DNA of 64,000 nt from Tolypeutes matacus (lineage: Eukaryota; Chordata; Mammalia; Cingulata; Chlamyphoridae): contig JAKSZT010054565.1 of NCBI GenBank assembly GCA_026826555.1, positions 9,258,608 to 9,322,607 on the forward strand, in the 5' to 3' direction. Position numbers and translations under genes: made by a program. The notes under the pieces are model-generated. The model did no database searches, was not told the origin of the DNA, and was given only the letters and a program-made list of their open reading frames with translations. Positions 43,715 to 55,979 of the stretch are shown in pieces; position 1 is the stretch's first letter, and the number at the start of each line of letters is the position of its first letter.

Positions 43715-44180
43715 GTATCTTAGTCTGCCCGGCTGGTATGACAAATACCATGTACTGGTTGGCTTAGTAGCAGGAATTTATTGTCTCACAGTTTGGGGAA
43801 TCAAGGTGATGACTAGGCCATGCTTTCTTTCAGAGACGGTAGTATTCTGGTGATGGCAGTCTTCTGTCGCATGATGATATTTCTTCTGACTTCTGGCTCC
43901 TTGTCCTTTGGCTTCTTCTCCTTTCTGGTTTCTACTCCTGACTGAATCTGAATTCCCTCTCTTTATAAGACCTCCAGTAATATGGAGTAAGACTTACCCT
44001 GATTTTGTTTGGCCACACTAAGTAGGATCTGAGAAGATCCTATTCGCAAATGAGTCTACATCTTTAGCTGATAATACATCTTCAAAGTGTCCTGTTTACA
44101 TTGGGTTCACATCCACAGGAATGTAGATTAAGATTAAGCATATGTCTCCTGTTGGAGTACATAATCAATCTATCATAATG
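43715..44180 (-). mobile_element. MaLR/MLT1-like LTR remnant
   Basis: 'gtatcttagtctgcccggct' ... 'ggaatttattgtctcacagt' ... 'tttataagacctccagtaat' ... 'ccacaggaatgtagattaag' is an antisense LTR-type repeat. It is paralogous over its whole length to 61320-61800, including the 'aagacctccagtaatatgga' 20-mer. Family name is by recognition only. Confidence 0.55.
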
Positions 44181-44439
44181 GTTATATATGTATTTGGTAA
44201 GGTTTTATTGTTTATTCCGGATAAACTTCAGCTTTTTATTTTACATGTTTGACTCTCTTCTTTCAGGCATTTTGTGTAGATAGCGGCCTTGTTTTCAGCC
44301 TACTTTAACACCCATTTACTTGAAAAGGTTATTGTGGCCTGAAGAGACCATAGGCCCTAGGCGCCTATGGGTGTTTTTTTTTTTTTTTGTTTGTTTGTTT
44401 TTGAGGGTTGTTGACCCCCTTTAAGAACCTAAGGGAAGG

Positions 44440-44655
44440 GCATACATTTTGTGGTCAACTAGACCACGTTCTAATCCTGGTTCAGTTGTTTATTACCTGT
44501 TTGATCTCAGGCAAGTTACTTAAAACTTTTGGGACTTCCTTCTTTGTAAAAATGTGGGTAATCAAACCAACCTGGAGGGATTATTGTGAGGATTAAATGT
44601 TATATTCAAAGCACTTGATATTTAGTAGCTGCTCAATAAATTTTAGTTCTTATCT
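44440..44655 (+). repeat. MIR element
   Basis: Well-preserved MIR layout: 'ttctaatcctggttcagttg', 'atctcaggcaagttacttaa', 'gattattgtgaggattaaat' and 'tgctcaataaattttagttc'. Confidence 0.8.
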
Positions 44656-44659
44656 TCCC

Positions 44660-45395
44660 TAATAGATTTCTTTTACAATATTGCTGATATGTATTAAAGA
44701 ATAGGATTCAAGGGGAAATAGACATTGTTGTTTCTCTTTTTCTCTCATTTTGATATCTACCTTCAAAGTAGCCATTTGATTAAGAAAATCTGTCATGAAA
44801 GTACAATCAGCTTGAATCAGATTACTCCGAATCTAATATTCATAGAGTTGTGTGATTCAATGGTCTATTCCTTTTTGTAATTTTAACTTTCATTTTCCTC
44901 TATGTCTATCTCATTTTTGTCAATATTTAGCTAGAAGGTTAAAGAAATTATTTCTCCCAGCTTCCATGGAAACTCCTATTAGCAGAGAGACCAGTGGTTA
45001 TTTTTATGTATAGTTAATAGTTGGTTTTTTTTTTTTTTTTTCCTTTATTGGGAATACAATGGATTCCCTTAAGCTAGGATGGAATTTTTGGGAAGCACTT
45101 ATAAATTTTATCCTGCTAGGAGCTCTGATCTCTTCTTAACAGGTCCTATCATGTAATCTTAGAAGATGTGAGAAGTGGAGGCCATATGATATGACTTAAC
45201 TTCCTTGGCATGAATGTCATTGACCTTAGAGCTTGCTGTCTTTCTGTGTTATTATCCTCAGCATAGATGATACTTCAGATTTCCTGGGTGAAATGCTTTA
45301 GATTGTTACTGAGTACTTACATTGTGCATTTGAAAGGCTATTTTCCTCTTATTGTTTTCTTTATCTTCTGTCTTCTGTGAAGCCAGAGTAATAGT
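44660..45395. other. PHKB intron, no recognised feature
   Basis: It includes a T17 run at 45026-45042, possibly a retroposon tail. No family or exon recognised. Confidence 0.4.
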
Positions 45396-45399
45396 AAGA

Positions 45400-46390
45400 G
45401 AACCTCTCCACAATTCCTGATTCTGATCCAGGTGTCTACTGGACATTTTCAAGTGGACTTATAATGGGTATCTCAAACATAACTTGACCCAAACAGAAAA
45501 CTCTTATTTTCTACCCCATCCCTATCTTAAACATGGACTTCCCTACATCTTCTCCATATCAGTAAACTAAACCACCATTCTCCCTATTGCTCAAGCTAAA
45601 AATATAGGTTTTATTCCTCATTTTTCTTCACCCTTTTTATTCAGTTCATCTGTAAATCCTTTCCACTCAAGTTCCAACCATATACCAAGCCTATTTCTCT
45701 CTAGTTGTATTACTACCTCCCTAGTCCCTGCCACTTTCATCACTGGTCTAGACTAGTGAAATAGCCTGATCTCCTCCCTCTACATTTTTGCTTCACTATA
45801 ATCTGTTCTCCACACAGCAGCAAGAAGAATCTTTTAAAAATGTGAGTCAGATCACATCACTGTGCTGTTTAAAATCTACCAGTATCCTTTATTGTCCTTA
45901 GCATAAAATCCACAATACTTTCCCATGGATCACAGAGTCTGAGTGACTTGGCTCTTGCCTAGGTCTCTGACCTCCTTGTACAACTCTTTTCTCCTCCTCC
46001 ATGACTTCAACCATGTGTGATTGCTTTGGTTCCTTAAGACACAATCTGATGTTCATGTTAGGCTCTTTGTAATAGCGATTTCCTCTTCCTGGAAAGCTAC
46101 CCTGCTACGTGGGTAGCTTGTTTCTTCTGGTTGTCTTAAACTTACCTTCCTTGGAAAGGCCTTTTCTACCCACTCAATCTAAGTGGCCCCAGGCACATCA
46201 CTCTGAATTTTAATTCTCAGTAGTATACTTCTCACTAGTTGATTTCTCTTTTCCCCTTAGCTTCACTGTCCATCTCCATCCACTAGAATGTTAGCTCCAT
46301 GTGAGCAGGCACTGCATCTATTTTTTTCGCTGTTATACCTCTAGAGCCCAAAAGAGTGCCTGGAATATAGTATATGCTCAATAAATCATG
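45400..46390 (+). mobile_element. L2 (LINE2) 3' part
   Basis: L2 hallmarks in order: 'tggacttataatgggtatct', 'tctctagttgtattactacc', 'ctccctctacatttttgctt', 'aaatctaccagtatccttta', 'tcaatctaagtggccccagg', and 'tagaatgttagctccatgtg' 'agcaggcactgcatc', ending 'tatgctcaataaat'. About 1 kb of an ancient element. Confidence 0.8.
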
Positions 46391-46429
46391 TTGCTTATCT
46401 CACCTGCCTCTTTTGATAGACAGTGTTAT

Positions 46430-46565
46430 AATGTTGTTAGTGTATGGATTTGAGACTCATAAAAATAGTCTCAAACCCCAGTACCGATACTTATAAACTG
46501 CGTGATCTGCTTTGGTACCTAATTTTCCTCATTGTACAGTGGAGATAAAAGTATGGCCCTCAAAT
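46430..46565 (+). repeat. MIR relic (plus)
   Basis: 'gtatggatttgagactcata' ... 'aaactgcgtgatctgctttg' ... 'attttcctcattgtacagtg' follows the MIR order. Confidence 0.5.
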
Positions 46566-46599
46566 TCTTAATAACATCAATAGTGATTACAGTGTTGAT

Positions 46600-46835
46600 G
46601 GCTTTTATGACAACTTAAGCATTTAATTTTTACTGAGTACTCAATATGTTCCAAGATAATGTTCTGAGTGCTTTACATTTAAATTTTACAAAACTCCTAT
46701 GCTATAGGTACTATTACTATCCTCTTGAAAAATCAAAACACAGAGAAGTAACTTATTTAAAGTCACACAGCTAGTAAATGATAAAGCTAGGATAAAAATG
46801 CTTAGTCAGAGCCACGGCTTCAAATCACTATGTGT
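46600..46835 (-). repeat. MIR element (minus)
   Basis: 'gctataggtactattactat', 'agagaagtaacttatttaaa' and 'gtcacacagctagtaaatga' are a clear MIR core in reverse. Confidence 0.75.
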
Positions 46836-46839
46836 ACTG

Positions 46840-48715
46840 CTTTCTCCTCTTCATCAATGTATAGGAATCCTGGAGCTAGATAGAGCTGGGAATTTGAGAA
46901 GGTCATTGTGGCCAGAGCATGGTTGATGACAAGAATAGGTGAAAGAGGGAGATTGGGATGGCAGGGCCTTGGAAACCTTAACTTTGAATTTTGTTGTAAA
47001 TGGAAGGGAAAGCCATTGAATGATTCTGAAGCAATGGAGTGGTAAGACCTGATTAAAATTTTATGAAGCTGCTCCGGTATTTATGTAAAAAATGGATTGA
47101 CAGCAGTCTAGTAGCAGAAATGATGTGTTACATGTCTCTGTGTTTAACTCCCACCATGGTATGCAATGCCAGGCACATGGTGGGCACTCAATCCATGTTT
47201 GATAATGAATAGCTGTGAAAACACAGACAGGTCATCAGTCTGAATTCAGAAAGTGTGGTCACCATGTTTATTATACATTAGAGTGTATCTACCACTTATA
47301 TCTTTGACTAAGAGACTAACTTTTAGAATGTGGCCCATTTAACAATAGAAAATTCCCTGTGTGTATAAATATAGTGAAATCTTATATATAATTTTATATT
47401 ATGATAGTCTGTGTCCATATTTTAAAATGGCATATTGACCATTCTCTTTCTGAGGAATAATCTGAAAAACAGTACTAGGTGTATTGCCTAGTCTTGCTTG
47501 CTTCAGGCGGAAAGATTCATGTAGACATCATTTTGTTTACTTATTAAAAGATTTTGGCTTTGTGGGAGATACAATTCCTTTTTTGTTTGTTTTTATTGGT
47601 AAATATTTTGGAAGTTGTGATGTGTCTTTTATGATTTTTATTTGGTCTATTTTCAAATCCCTGATTAGAAAACAAATAGTAAATTTAACTGTAAATGTTA
47701 TATACTTAATCTTGAAAACTTGGTAAATGTCTTCTGATGGTTCGTTATAGCTTTCAAAGATGCATTTTTTAATAAATCACACTTGTTCTCATTTTTGTCA
47801 CATTAGGTTTTGGCTGCCTTGATTAGAAGTGGTTTTGAAAAGATGAAAAATTATTGCTGGTTTTTATTTCACTACAGACTTTATTTTGTTTTACAATAAG
47901 ACTATATCTTAGTCCTTTAAAAAATAATTATTCTTCATTTTTAATTACTCAGTTTTGTAACTTTCTCTTTAAATTTATACTTCACAAATTTTTGGAGGAA
48001 GTTGCTTTCCATAAATGAACAGAAGTAGTACCTAGACTTGTAAGTGACTTCCAAAAATCACAGTGAGAATTTTTTTAAGTGTGCAGTTGAAATTTTTTTT
48101 TTTTAAGGTTTCTGATATGTTTCATGTATTCGTGTTCCTTTTTGTCTTTCAAAATATACAATATTAGATTTTTAATTTCGTATATAAAAATTTTAAAAGC
48201 ATACTGTTCTACTCCCTTTATTGATAACCTCACTCCATTTACTTGGCCCTCCTTTTTGGCCATTTAGGATTTGTGTCTTACAGCTCAGGACTAAATTACT
48301 GCAAATATATACATAGGCCCTTATGATGTAGATGAATAGTCATGTTGTTATTTAGATTATTGATTGAATCTTATAGCTAAAACTGTGCATGTTGACTAGG
48401 AAGGACAGGCACAGGGTTTGGGATTGTGCAGTTGAGCTTTGGTCAGTCCTTAACCATATATGGTTTAAGCTTCCTGGTATATTTTGAAAACAAACGCATG
48501 TCAGATGCTTAACTTGAAGACTATATTGCATTTCTTTCTTCCTCCAGCAGTTGAACCAGTGAAGAATTTTCTAGGTATTTGAATTTTTCTTTCATGTGTT
48601 TATATTAATCTTTTAAATTTATTTATAAATATATAATGGTTGGTACATTCCCAAGCAAAATCTTTTATTTTGTTCCAATGATCTCGTTTTTACATATTTT
48701 TTAACAACCCTCATT
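46840..48715. other. PHKB intron, mostly unassigned
   Basis: A short L2/MIR end ('atgccaggcacatggtgggc' near 47167) is the only recognised relic. The rest is AT-rich with no exon; short ORFs lack domains. Confidence 0.4.
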
Positions 48716-48719
48716 CTCT

Positions 48720-48965
48720 TCATCCCAGGTTTTAATTACTTACTATACTGTTTCCCATGGCACTATATACATACTTTCTTCAGCTCTGATATCACTGCAT
48801 TTCTATTTGATAATATGTATGTCTCCCTTACTAGACTGTGAAATCCTTCAGATCAAGTACAGGGTCTTTCATAATTTTGTATCAGCCCCTAATAAGGGGC
48901 TTGTTGCCAGGAACTCACGGTTGAATAAGAATGATAGTTGAATGAATTAATGAATCATGCTAAAA
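48720..48965 (+). mobile_element. L2 3' end
   Basis: 'ttactagactgtgaaatcct' 'tcagatcaagtacagggtc' ... 'ttgaataagaatgatagttg' 'aatgaattaatg' is the L2 3' terminal pattern. Confidence 0.55.
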
Positions 48966-48969
48966 AGAT

Positions 48970-49930
48970 ATAGTGCTATTTTTGGTCCAGAATGAATTTT
49001 TCAGCACTCTATATATTATATAATCATTTTACTCTTTTATTTGGTGAATTTATTCTTCTGCTGTTCTTGAATAGAATATATTCTCATATTGAAAATATTT
49101 CCCCCACTTGTGAAGTCCAAAAAAGTTCAAAAAAGGAATGTAATATATGAAGCATAATAGTGACCTAAGTGTGTTATAACTTTGTGTCTACATGAGGACA
49201 CGCTTGATCTTAGGAACTATGGATATCTTCAGGGCCAAACTGCATAGAACTGATTGTGTTTGCCTCCTGCTTAAAAACTTTCAGCAGTCTGTGTGTACTT
49301 AGTTTTGCTTTCCCTGAAGGGAAAAAGGAAGAAATATCAATGCTGTTTAATAGGTCTTCTCTGTCAGTTTATAGAATTTACCTAAGATATCAAGAAATTT
49401 GAACTTGGCATTTATATTTCAGGAGTATGGTAATGAAAAGAGAGTGAAATGATATACTTTAAAATGAAGTGGGAAAAAAAAACAGCTTCCTAAATCTTAC
49501 CAGCTAACATAATTTCACAATTTTTCAGAATAAGAAATGATATAAAATCTATTTCTGGAAAAGTCCTAAATGGAATGTTAAATCCTGCTTTAGATCTCTT
49601 CAAATCAGAGCCTAGCAACTCTTAGGTATTTAACTTTAGAAGAAAGCTTTTTTATTCTTGTGCATTTCAGTTGTCTTGAACTAATATGTATTGAATTCTA
49701 GGTAAAGGGCAAGTACACAAAGAACATGGTGGTAGAAACAGCTCATTTCTTTTGACAAGGACAAAATACAGTTATCAATATTAGAATAACTTAGAAAACA
49801 ACTTAATGTTTTGGGAAATATTGTCATTAAAGCAATATTTTTTATTTAAATGTCACCTTGGAAGCAGATTTTATGTTGATGTGAATCTATATTCTTATCA
49901 TAGTAACAAATGAAATTTGAAAAAAGGAAG
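48970..49930. other. PHKB intron, no recognised feature
   Basis: AT-rich intronic sequence with no exon, RNA gene or clearly assigned repeat. Confidence 0.45.
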
Positions 49931-49934
49931 TTTA

Positions 49935-51740
49935 ATTTTCAGTTACAAACTCTATAAAAACTCCCCTACCCCTACCCCTTGGTGATCACTAATCTGCTTT
50001 CTCTCTGAGACTTTGCTATTTCTAGGTATCTCATTCAAGTGACATCATATAATATTTTCCCTTACCTGCTTCAGCATAGTGTTTTCAAGGTTCATCATAT
50101 TGTAGCATGTCCTAGAATTTCATACCTTTCTTATGGACAGAAAATACTCCGTTGTGTTTATTATGTACCACATTTTGTTTATCTGTTCATTCATTGATGG
50201 ACACTTGGGTTGTGCCACCATTTAGCTATTGTGAATAATTCTATTATGAATATTGGTGTTTAGGTGTCCATTTGAGTCCTATTTTTATTGTCAGGTCATA
50301 TGGTAATTCTATACTTACCTTAATGGGAACCACCATATTGCTTTTCACAATGACTAAACAAACCATTTTACATCCTGCCAGTAGGGCACTAGATTCCAGT
50401 TACTTTGCATTCTTTCCAACACTTGTTATTTTCCATTTTTGTAATAGCCATAATTAATGGTACAAAGTATTATCTCATTATGGTTTTTATTTATATTTTC
50501 CTACTGGCTAATGATGTTGAACATCTTTTCATGTGTTTATTGGCTATTTAATAATCCTTTTTGGGAAATGTCTGCTGAAGTCCTTTGCCCATTTTTTAAT
50601 TGGGCTCTTTGTTTCTTTGTTGTTACATTGTAAAAGTAATTTACATATTCTATAAAGCTTGCAACTATTTTCTCCCAAAAGTGTCTTTTCACTTTCTTTA
50701 ACATGTCCTTTCATGTGCAAAATATTTTAATTTTAATGAAGTGCAATTTATCGATTTTTCCTTTTTGGTTTGTATTTTCAGTATCATGTCTAAAAATGCG
50801 TTGTGAATCCCAGTCATGAAGATTTGTTTCTATGTTATTTTCTCAGAGTTTTATAGTTTTAGCTCTTAGGCATAGGTCCTTAATTCATTTTGAGTTAACT
50901 TCTGCATATTGTATGAGGTAGGGGCCCAACATTCTTTTTTTAAAATCAATTTGGGAAGCGGATGTGGCTCAAACGATTTTATTGATATATATTAATAAAG
51001 CATACACTCCTTCCAAACTCTATAATCAATAGTATTTAGTATAATCACAAAGTTGTGCATTCATCACCTAAATCATTATTAGAGCATTCCTCAACATTAT
51101 TCTATTACACGTGGATATCCAATTTTCCTAGCACCATTTGTTGAAGAACTGTTCTTTCCACATTAATTGGACTGGCACCTTTGTCAAAAATCATTTGACC
51201 ATAGATATGTGGGTCTAATTCTGCACTTTCAGTTCTATTCCAGTGGTCTATTTGTCTATCTTTATGTCATTTCCACACTGTTTTGATTACTCTAGCTGTG
51301 TAGTACAACTCAAAATTAGCAATGTGTGTTCTCTACCTTTGTTCTTTTTCAAAATTGTTTTTGCTATTTAGTACCCAGTGCAGTTCCATATGAATTTGAG
51401 GAACAACTTTTCCATTTCTGTAAAAATGTCTGCTGGAATTTTTATAGGAATTGTACTTAATTGGTAAATTGCTTTGGGTATTATTGACATGAAGGGCTTT
51501 CTTTAGCATTTCTTATAAGGCAGGTCTAGTGGGATGTACTTCCTGTGCTTTGGAATTTTCTAGGAATGTCTTAATCCTTCCCTTAATTTGAAGGACATTT
51601 TTGCTGGCTGTATTATTTTTGGATGACAGTTTTTTTCTTACAGAACTTTAAATATGTTACCCCTACTGCCTTCTGGACTCCACGGTTTCTAATGACAAAT
51701 CAGATATTAATTTTCTTAAAGAACCCTTATATATGATGCA
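49935..51740 (-). mobile_element. L1 3' half, minus strand, interrupted
   Basis: In antisense it runs from the 3' UTR ('ttggtgatcactaatctgct', 'tcaagtgacatcatataata') through the ORF2 terminus ('atgatgttgaacatcttttc') to upstream ORF2/UTR text ('tgtccttttgcaaaa'-type, 'ccactttttgccttctggac'-type around 51660). It is split at 50945-51110 by a SINE-head/L1-tail chimera. It continues afterwards with 'gtggatatccaattttccta' 'gcaccatttgttgaag', so the host L1 resumes. Confidence 0.75.
50945..51110 (-). repeat. chimera of SINE head and inverted L1 3' end
   Basis: The plus strand reads 'gggaagcggatgtggctcaa' (the first about 25 bases of a plus-orientation SINE), then directly 'ttttattgatatatattaat' and on to 'ttattagagcattcctcaac', the antisense of the xenarthran L1 3' end. 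There is no SINE box B, body or tail. It sits inside an older minus-strand L1. Confidence 0.7.
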
Positions 51741-51744
51741 TCAC

Positions 51745-52930
51745 TTCTCTCTTGCTGTTTTCACTAGTGTGACACTGTGCCTTAGTGCTTGTTCACTGGT
51801 TCTCCTCCAGGCTCTAACTTCTGAACAGGATTTACTGGCCCAATTCTTTTTACTCAGCTGAGCCAGAGCATCTGTGTTGTAGTTCAGGACTTCCATTTTG
51901 AGGCCATTGTTGTATGTTAATAACATAACTTAAATTTTCCTACAGATACTACTTTGAAAATGACTAGGTATTAATCTCCTTGTAGCTCTTAACTGTACTT
52001 GATTATGGTAATTATATCTGTGATCCCTTTTATGTTCAAAGGATCTTGTAGTTTCTCTTTCAGGCAGCTGTGCTTCAGGATATATTGACAGCCTCCAGTT
52101 TTGGAGTTGCCTGTCCAATTGAATGTAAAGGAGAGGCATAATTGGTCAGCACTAGAAGTTTATCTGATATTTCCCCATTTCAATTTATTTTCCCCAAGTT
52201 TTGAGACACTGAAGTGTCCATTGCTTGAAGAACTTTGTGGAGGCCTGTAAGTGGTGGTAGATTCTTCCTTACTTCTTTCATATCTCATGCAGTTTATCCT
52301 TTAAAAAGCAGAGCAATGCTAGTAAACACTGGCTTTAGAAGTCAGATAAGATTTAACCATTTTGTAGAATGAGCATAAAATTGGAGTATGTGCTTCAAAT
52401 AATAGAATGTGATTTTCTTTGGAAAGTAGAGGAAACAGCAAGCAGTCTTCAAATTAACTACAAAAACTAGCAAGTTCAAGGCTGATTTTAATTATGATTT
52501 CATGTTATAGAAGTAGTTTAGCTTCATTTGCAATAGTATAACCTGAATACCTTAAATATCCATTGTCATGACTCCAGTTTTCATTTCAATTTTTCGCTAC
52601 AATGAAATCTTTATAACCAAATTATAATGCAAATTAAAGTACAGCAAAATTTTAATAGTCAATCTTCACCAATAGTCATATTCTTTCAGTTTTGTATTAT
52701 ATAAAAAACTAATAGTCCTTAAAAATATGGTAATGTTAAGCTACACTAAGAACAGACATTAAAATTTTAAGCCATTTGGATTGTTTGAATGGTGTATTAC
52801 TTGATGAATTAGAATTTAAAGAATGCCTGTTTTAGCTGTTAGTGTATTCCAGTTCTGTAATTTTAACTTTATGTATTAGAAAGATTACTTTGCAACTTAA
52901 TATCTCCATTATAGTATGGTTGTGGTAGCT
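51745..52930. other. PHKB intron, no recognised feature
   Basis: 51745-52250 reads like degraded coding-like sequence on minus (two 60-70 codon open stretches) that I cannot assign to a family. The remainder is AT-rich. Confidence 0.35.
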
Positions 52931-52952
52931 TCATACTCATTTTGCAATTCTT

Positions 52953-53393
52953 TTTTTTTTTTTTTTTTAAAGATTTTATTTATTTTATCCATTTTAAACC
53001 CCCCCTTCCCCATTTGCTGTTTTGTGTCCATTTGCTGGGCAATTCTCCGTGTCTGTTTCCTGCCATCCCTTCTCATCCCCCTCCTCCAGTCTTCACCAGG
53101 ATTCGATCCTGGAGACCTCCGATGTAGGAGAGAGGTATTCTGCTGCCTGCACCACCTCAGCTCCTGGCTTCTGGAGCTTTCGGAGCATCTCGTCTTGTCT
53201 CTCCTCTGTTACGTCATCATCCTGCTGCCTGGCTCCCGGGGCCCGACAGCTCAGCGGCACACAGAGCCTGGCAGCCCATGCGCCTTTTATATATATATAT
53301 TTTTTTTTATTTTACCGGGAGGTCCCGGGAATCGAACCCAGGTCCCTCCATATGGCAGACGGACGCCCAACCATTTGAGCCACATCCGCCCCC
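52953..53393 (-). repeat. long DAS-type SINE, perfect 17-bp TSD
   Basis: On minus it begins 'gggggcggatgtggctcaaa' and has 'gggttcgattcccgggacct'. A second tRNA-like part follows ('ctgaggtggtgcaggcagca', 'ccaggatcgaatcctggtga'), then a tail of T on plus (52953-52969). The direct repeat 'ctcattttgcaattctt' (52936-52952 and 53394-53410) is perfect, so the whole 440-bp unit inserted once, as a composite of two tRNA-like monomers. Confidence 0.95.
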
Positions 53394-53410
53394 CTCATTT
53401 TGCAATTCTT

Positions 53411-53955
53411 AATGAGAGATTTGATTCCATTCACAAGGGTCTTGAGTTTCCTTTGTTTCCCCACACAGAGGGCATGCTTTCCTGAGATCTTTGACAATTT
53501 GCCCTGTTTAGGTATGGTTGTTGTAAGTGACTTGTTAATAAAAGTTAAGATTAACTCTGAATAAGCATGCCTCAGAAATAATTATTCAGTTTTGCAATAA
53601 AATTTTGTTTGAAGACTTGTTAGCTTCACCCCTATGAAGCACAGATCATGTTTCACTGGAGCTTTTCTCTCTTTCACTCAAGTAAAGATCCTTTCTTGGT
53701 CAAGGTTAGAGAGAGTAGTAATTGTGGTTACATACAGCTCCTGCACATGGATACTAAACTGCCTGTGGCAACCAAAGGTGCTTTAATATCACAGTATAGC
53801 TTAAAATCCACTCAATTATCTTTTTCCATTTCTTAAAAATTACTCATTATTTAAATTCTTAATTTAAAATTCTATCCATCCTTCCATTGAACAAGAGGAT
53901 TCTGATGTTAACCTGCCAGAGCCAGTCAATAATTCTTTTTCCTTCTTCTTAATTA
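53411..53955. other. PHKB intron, no recognised feature
   Basis: Unassigned intronic sequence between a SINE and an L1 3' UTR copy. Confidence 0.4.
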
Positions 53956-53959
53956 AAAA

Positions 53960-54695
53960 AAAATTTTTTAAAGATACTTAGATTACATAAATGTTACACA
54001 AAAAATATAGGGATTCCCATATGCCCCACCTCCCATACCTCCCACAACCTCCCACATAAACATCCTTCATTAGTGTGGCACATTCGTTGCAATTGATAAA
54101 CACATCCTGGGGCTTTGCCATTAAGCATGGACCATAGTTCACATTGTAGACCACATGCTCTCCCACATAGTTCTGCACGTTATGTGATGATATAAAGTGG
54201 CCTGTATCTGTCATTGCAGTGTCACTCAGGACAACTCCCAAGTCCCGAAAAGCCCCCGTATTACAACTGCTTTTACTTCTCCCAGTCCCCAGAGCCAGTG
54301 TCCACTGGCTCCACATCAATGTTGTAATTTCTTCCAATGCTTGAGTCATAATATATCTATAATAAAATACCAGTTAGTCCACTCTAGTCCATAGCTCTTC
54401 CCCCAATCCTGAGGAGTCTGGGATGGTCTACTCCACCTCCAGTTGAGAGGGGGCTTATATCCCATGGGGAAGATGGATGAGACTATCCTGCCTGCAGCTG
54501 CAGACTCTCTCCATTCCCTGGGACAGCCGTTGTCCATCATCATCTCCCTGCCAGTTGTCCTGGGTGAGTCCAATGAGCTGTAGAGTAGGAGTCGCAGCTC
54601 CACCGAAGTTCCGGGCCCAGCTGGCACATGGACAGCCCAAAGACTCAAGTCTCTGGATGTACACTTACAAATAATTTTCATCATCTCTTTTTATG
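53960..54695 (-). mobile_element. L1 3' UTR, 5'-truncated copy
   Basis: The antisense of this block matches 26790-27600 of the large L1 ('gtggagccagtggacactgg', 'aaaatataggg...' end, 'aactgtggtccatgcttaat'-type text). The poly(A) side is the T/A-rich tract at 53950-53975. It contains only 3' UTR. Confidence 0.75.
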
Positions 54696-54699
54696 ATTT

Positions 54700-55975
54700 C
54701 ATTCAGATTCCCTTATAAGCCACAGAAGAATAGAAGAGAAAAAAGTAGAAAGAATAGAAAGATAGAAGAAGCTGAACATGTATGGTCATAGCTTAGGTTA
54801 TTGATGAGTTGGAGTAAGAGTCTTACTAATTTTGCTGACTTGATGGTCACTAACGTTATTTATTGCAAATAAATTTACTTCATTTGTCCAATAAATGTTT
54901 ATTAAGTACCCGCTATGTACCAGGTGCTATTGGAACTGAGAATACAGCAGTGAATAAAACAATCACTTCTGAGAACATGTAAAAAGTAGTGCCATGTATG
55001 AAGTCTTTTTTTTTTTCCCAGAGAAGAGTTCCAACAACTTTTCAGAAAAATTAGAATTGTTGGAATATTACTTTGACCTCACAAAAATCACACAAAATCA
55101 TGGTACATTATGGCAAACTACTTTACCAGACTAGAAAAAAGAAGGAAAATGAAATAGCTAACTGAGTGATTGGTATTCATAAGGTCAACACGTGAAACAG
55201 CAACTGAATTTAATATCCTTAAATAGATTTTATAGGCCATGCTCCTTTCAGAAAGGTCACTGGAAGAACTTAATACCTTTTTATTAAGAACAAAATAGAA
55301 ATGGTGGAATGACCTTTTCACATCTGATTTGGGTAAGCTGAATAGGCAAATTTAACTTCATTTTTATAAAGTTGTGTTATTTCACTTTTGCAATTTTATA
55401 TTTTACATTTAAAATATGTCTCCTACCAGCTTGACACCCACCATAGGGAATTATTTAGATTTAAAAAGTTGAGGGTTTAGATGAATTGTGATGATAAATA
55501 GGGGTAGATAAGGAAGTAGAAGTATATACATGTATATCTATACATAGACACAGACACATACATATGCATGTAGTATTAGGGCAGCCTGGTGGTTAAGGCA
55601 GAAAATGAAAGCAAGGATTAAGGACTCTTAACTCTTCTAAGGCAAGCATTTTTGTGAGGTTTCATGGTACAGGGAAATGAGTACACATACAATTTGTCTT
55701 CAGATAGTCTTGTATTCGAATTTAGACTGCCATGTGTAGGGAAATTATAGATGAGTCTAGCTCTGTTATCTTGGAGAACGTATATTCCAAAGTAAGGCCC
55801 ACTGACAGTGTGCCGAATTCCTGAGATTGTCTGACCTGCCTATAGTATCCAGATGTCTCTAGAGCCCTCAGGATTCCCCCAGTTTGAGGCACTTTTTACT
55901 GTGTCAGTCAATGAGATCCTCCTAAGACGTGCATAAGTGTAACCTTCCTAGCCATAAAAACTCACTTGTACTTAA
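54700..55975. other. PHKB intron, mostly unassigned
   Basis: A short L2-like 'gtccaataaatgtttattaa' 'gtacccgctatgtaccagg' piece lies at 54880-54960. The rest shows no recognisable feature. Confidence 0.4.
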
Positions 55976-55979
55976 TATT

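Noticed and set aside
48541..48580. 'ttgaaccagtgaagaatttt' considered as the PHKB exon after the first (SVYEPLK...)
   Set aside because: The translation does not give the SVYEPLKSIN motif in any frame and no acceptor/donor pair encloses it.
51741..52139. Two minus frames of 61-69 codons that could be coding relics
   Set aside because: No recognisable domain, no splice or homology evidence; left as unassigned intron.
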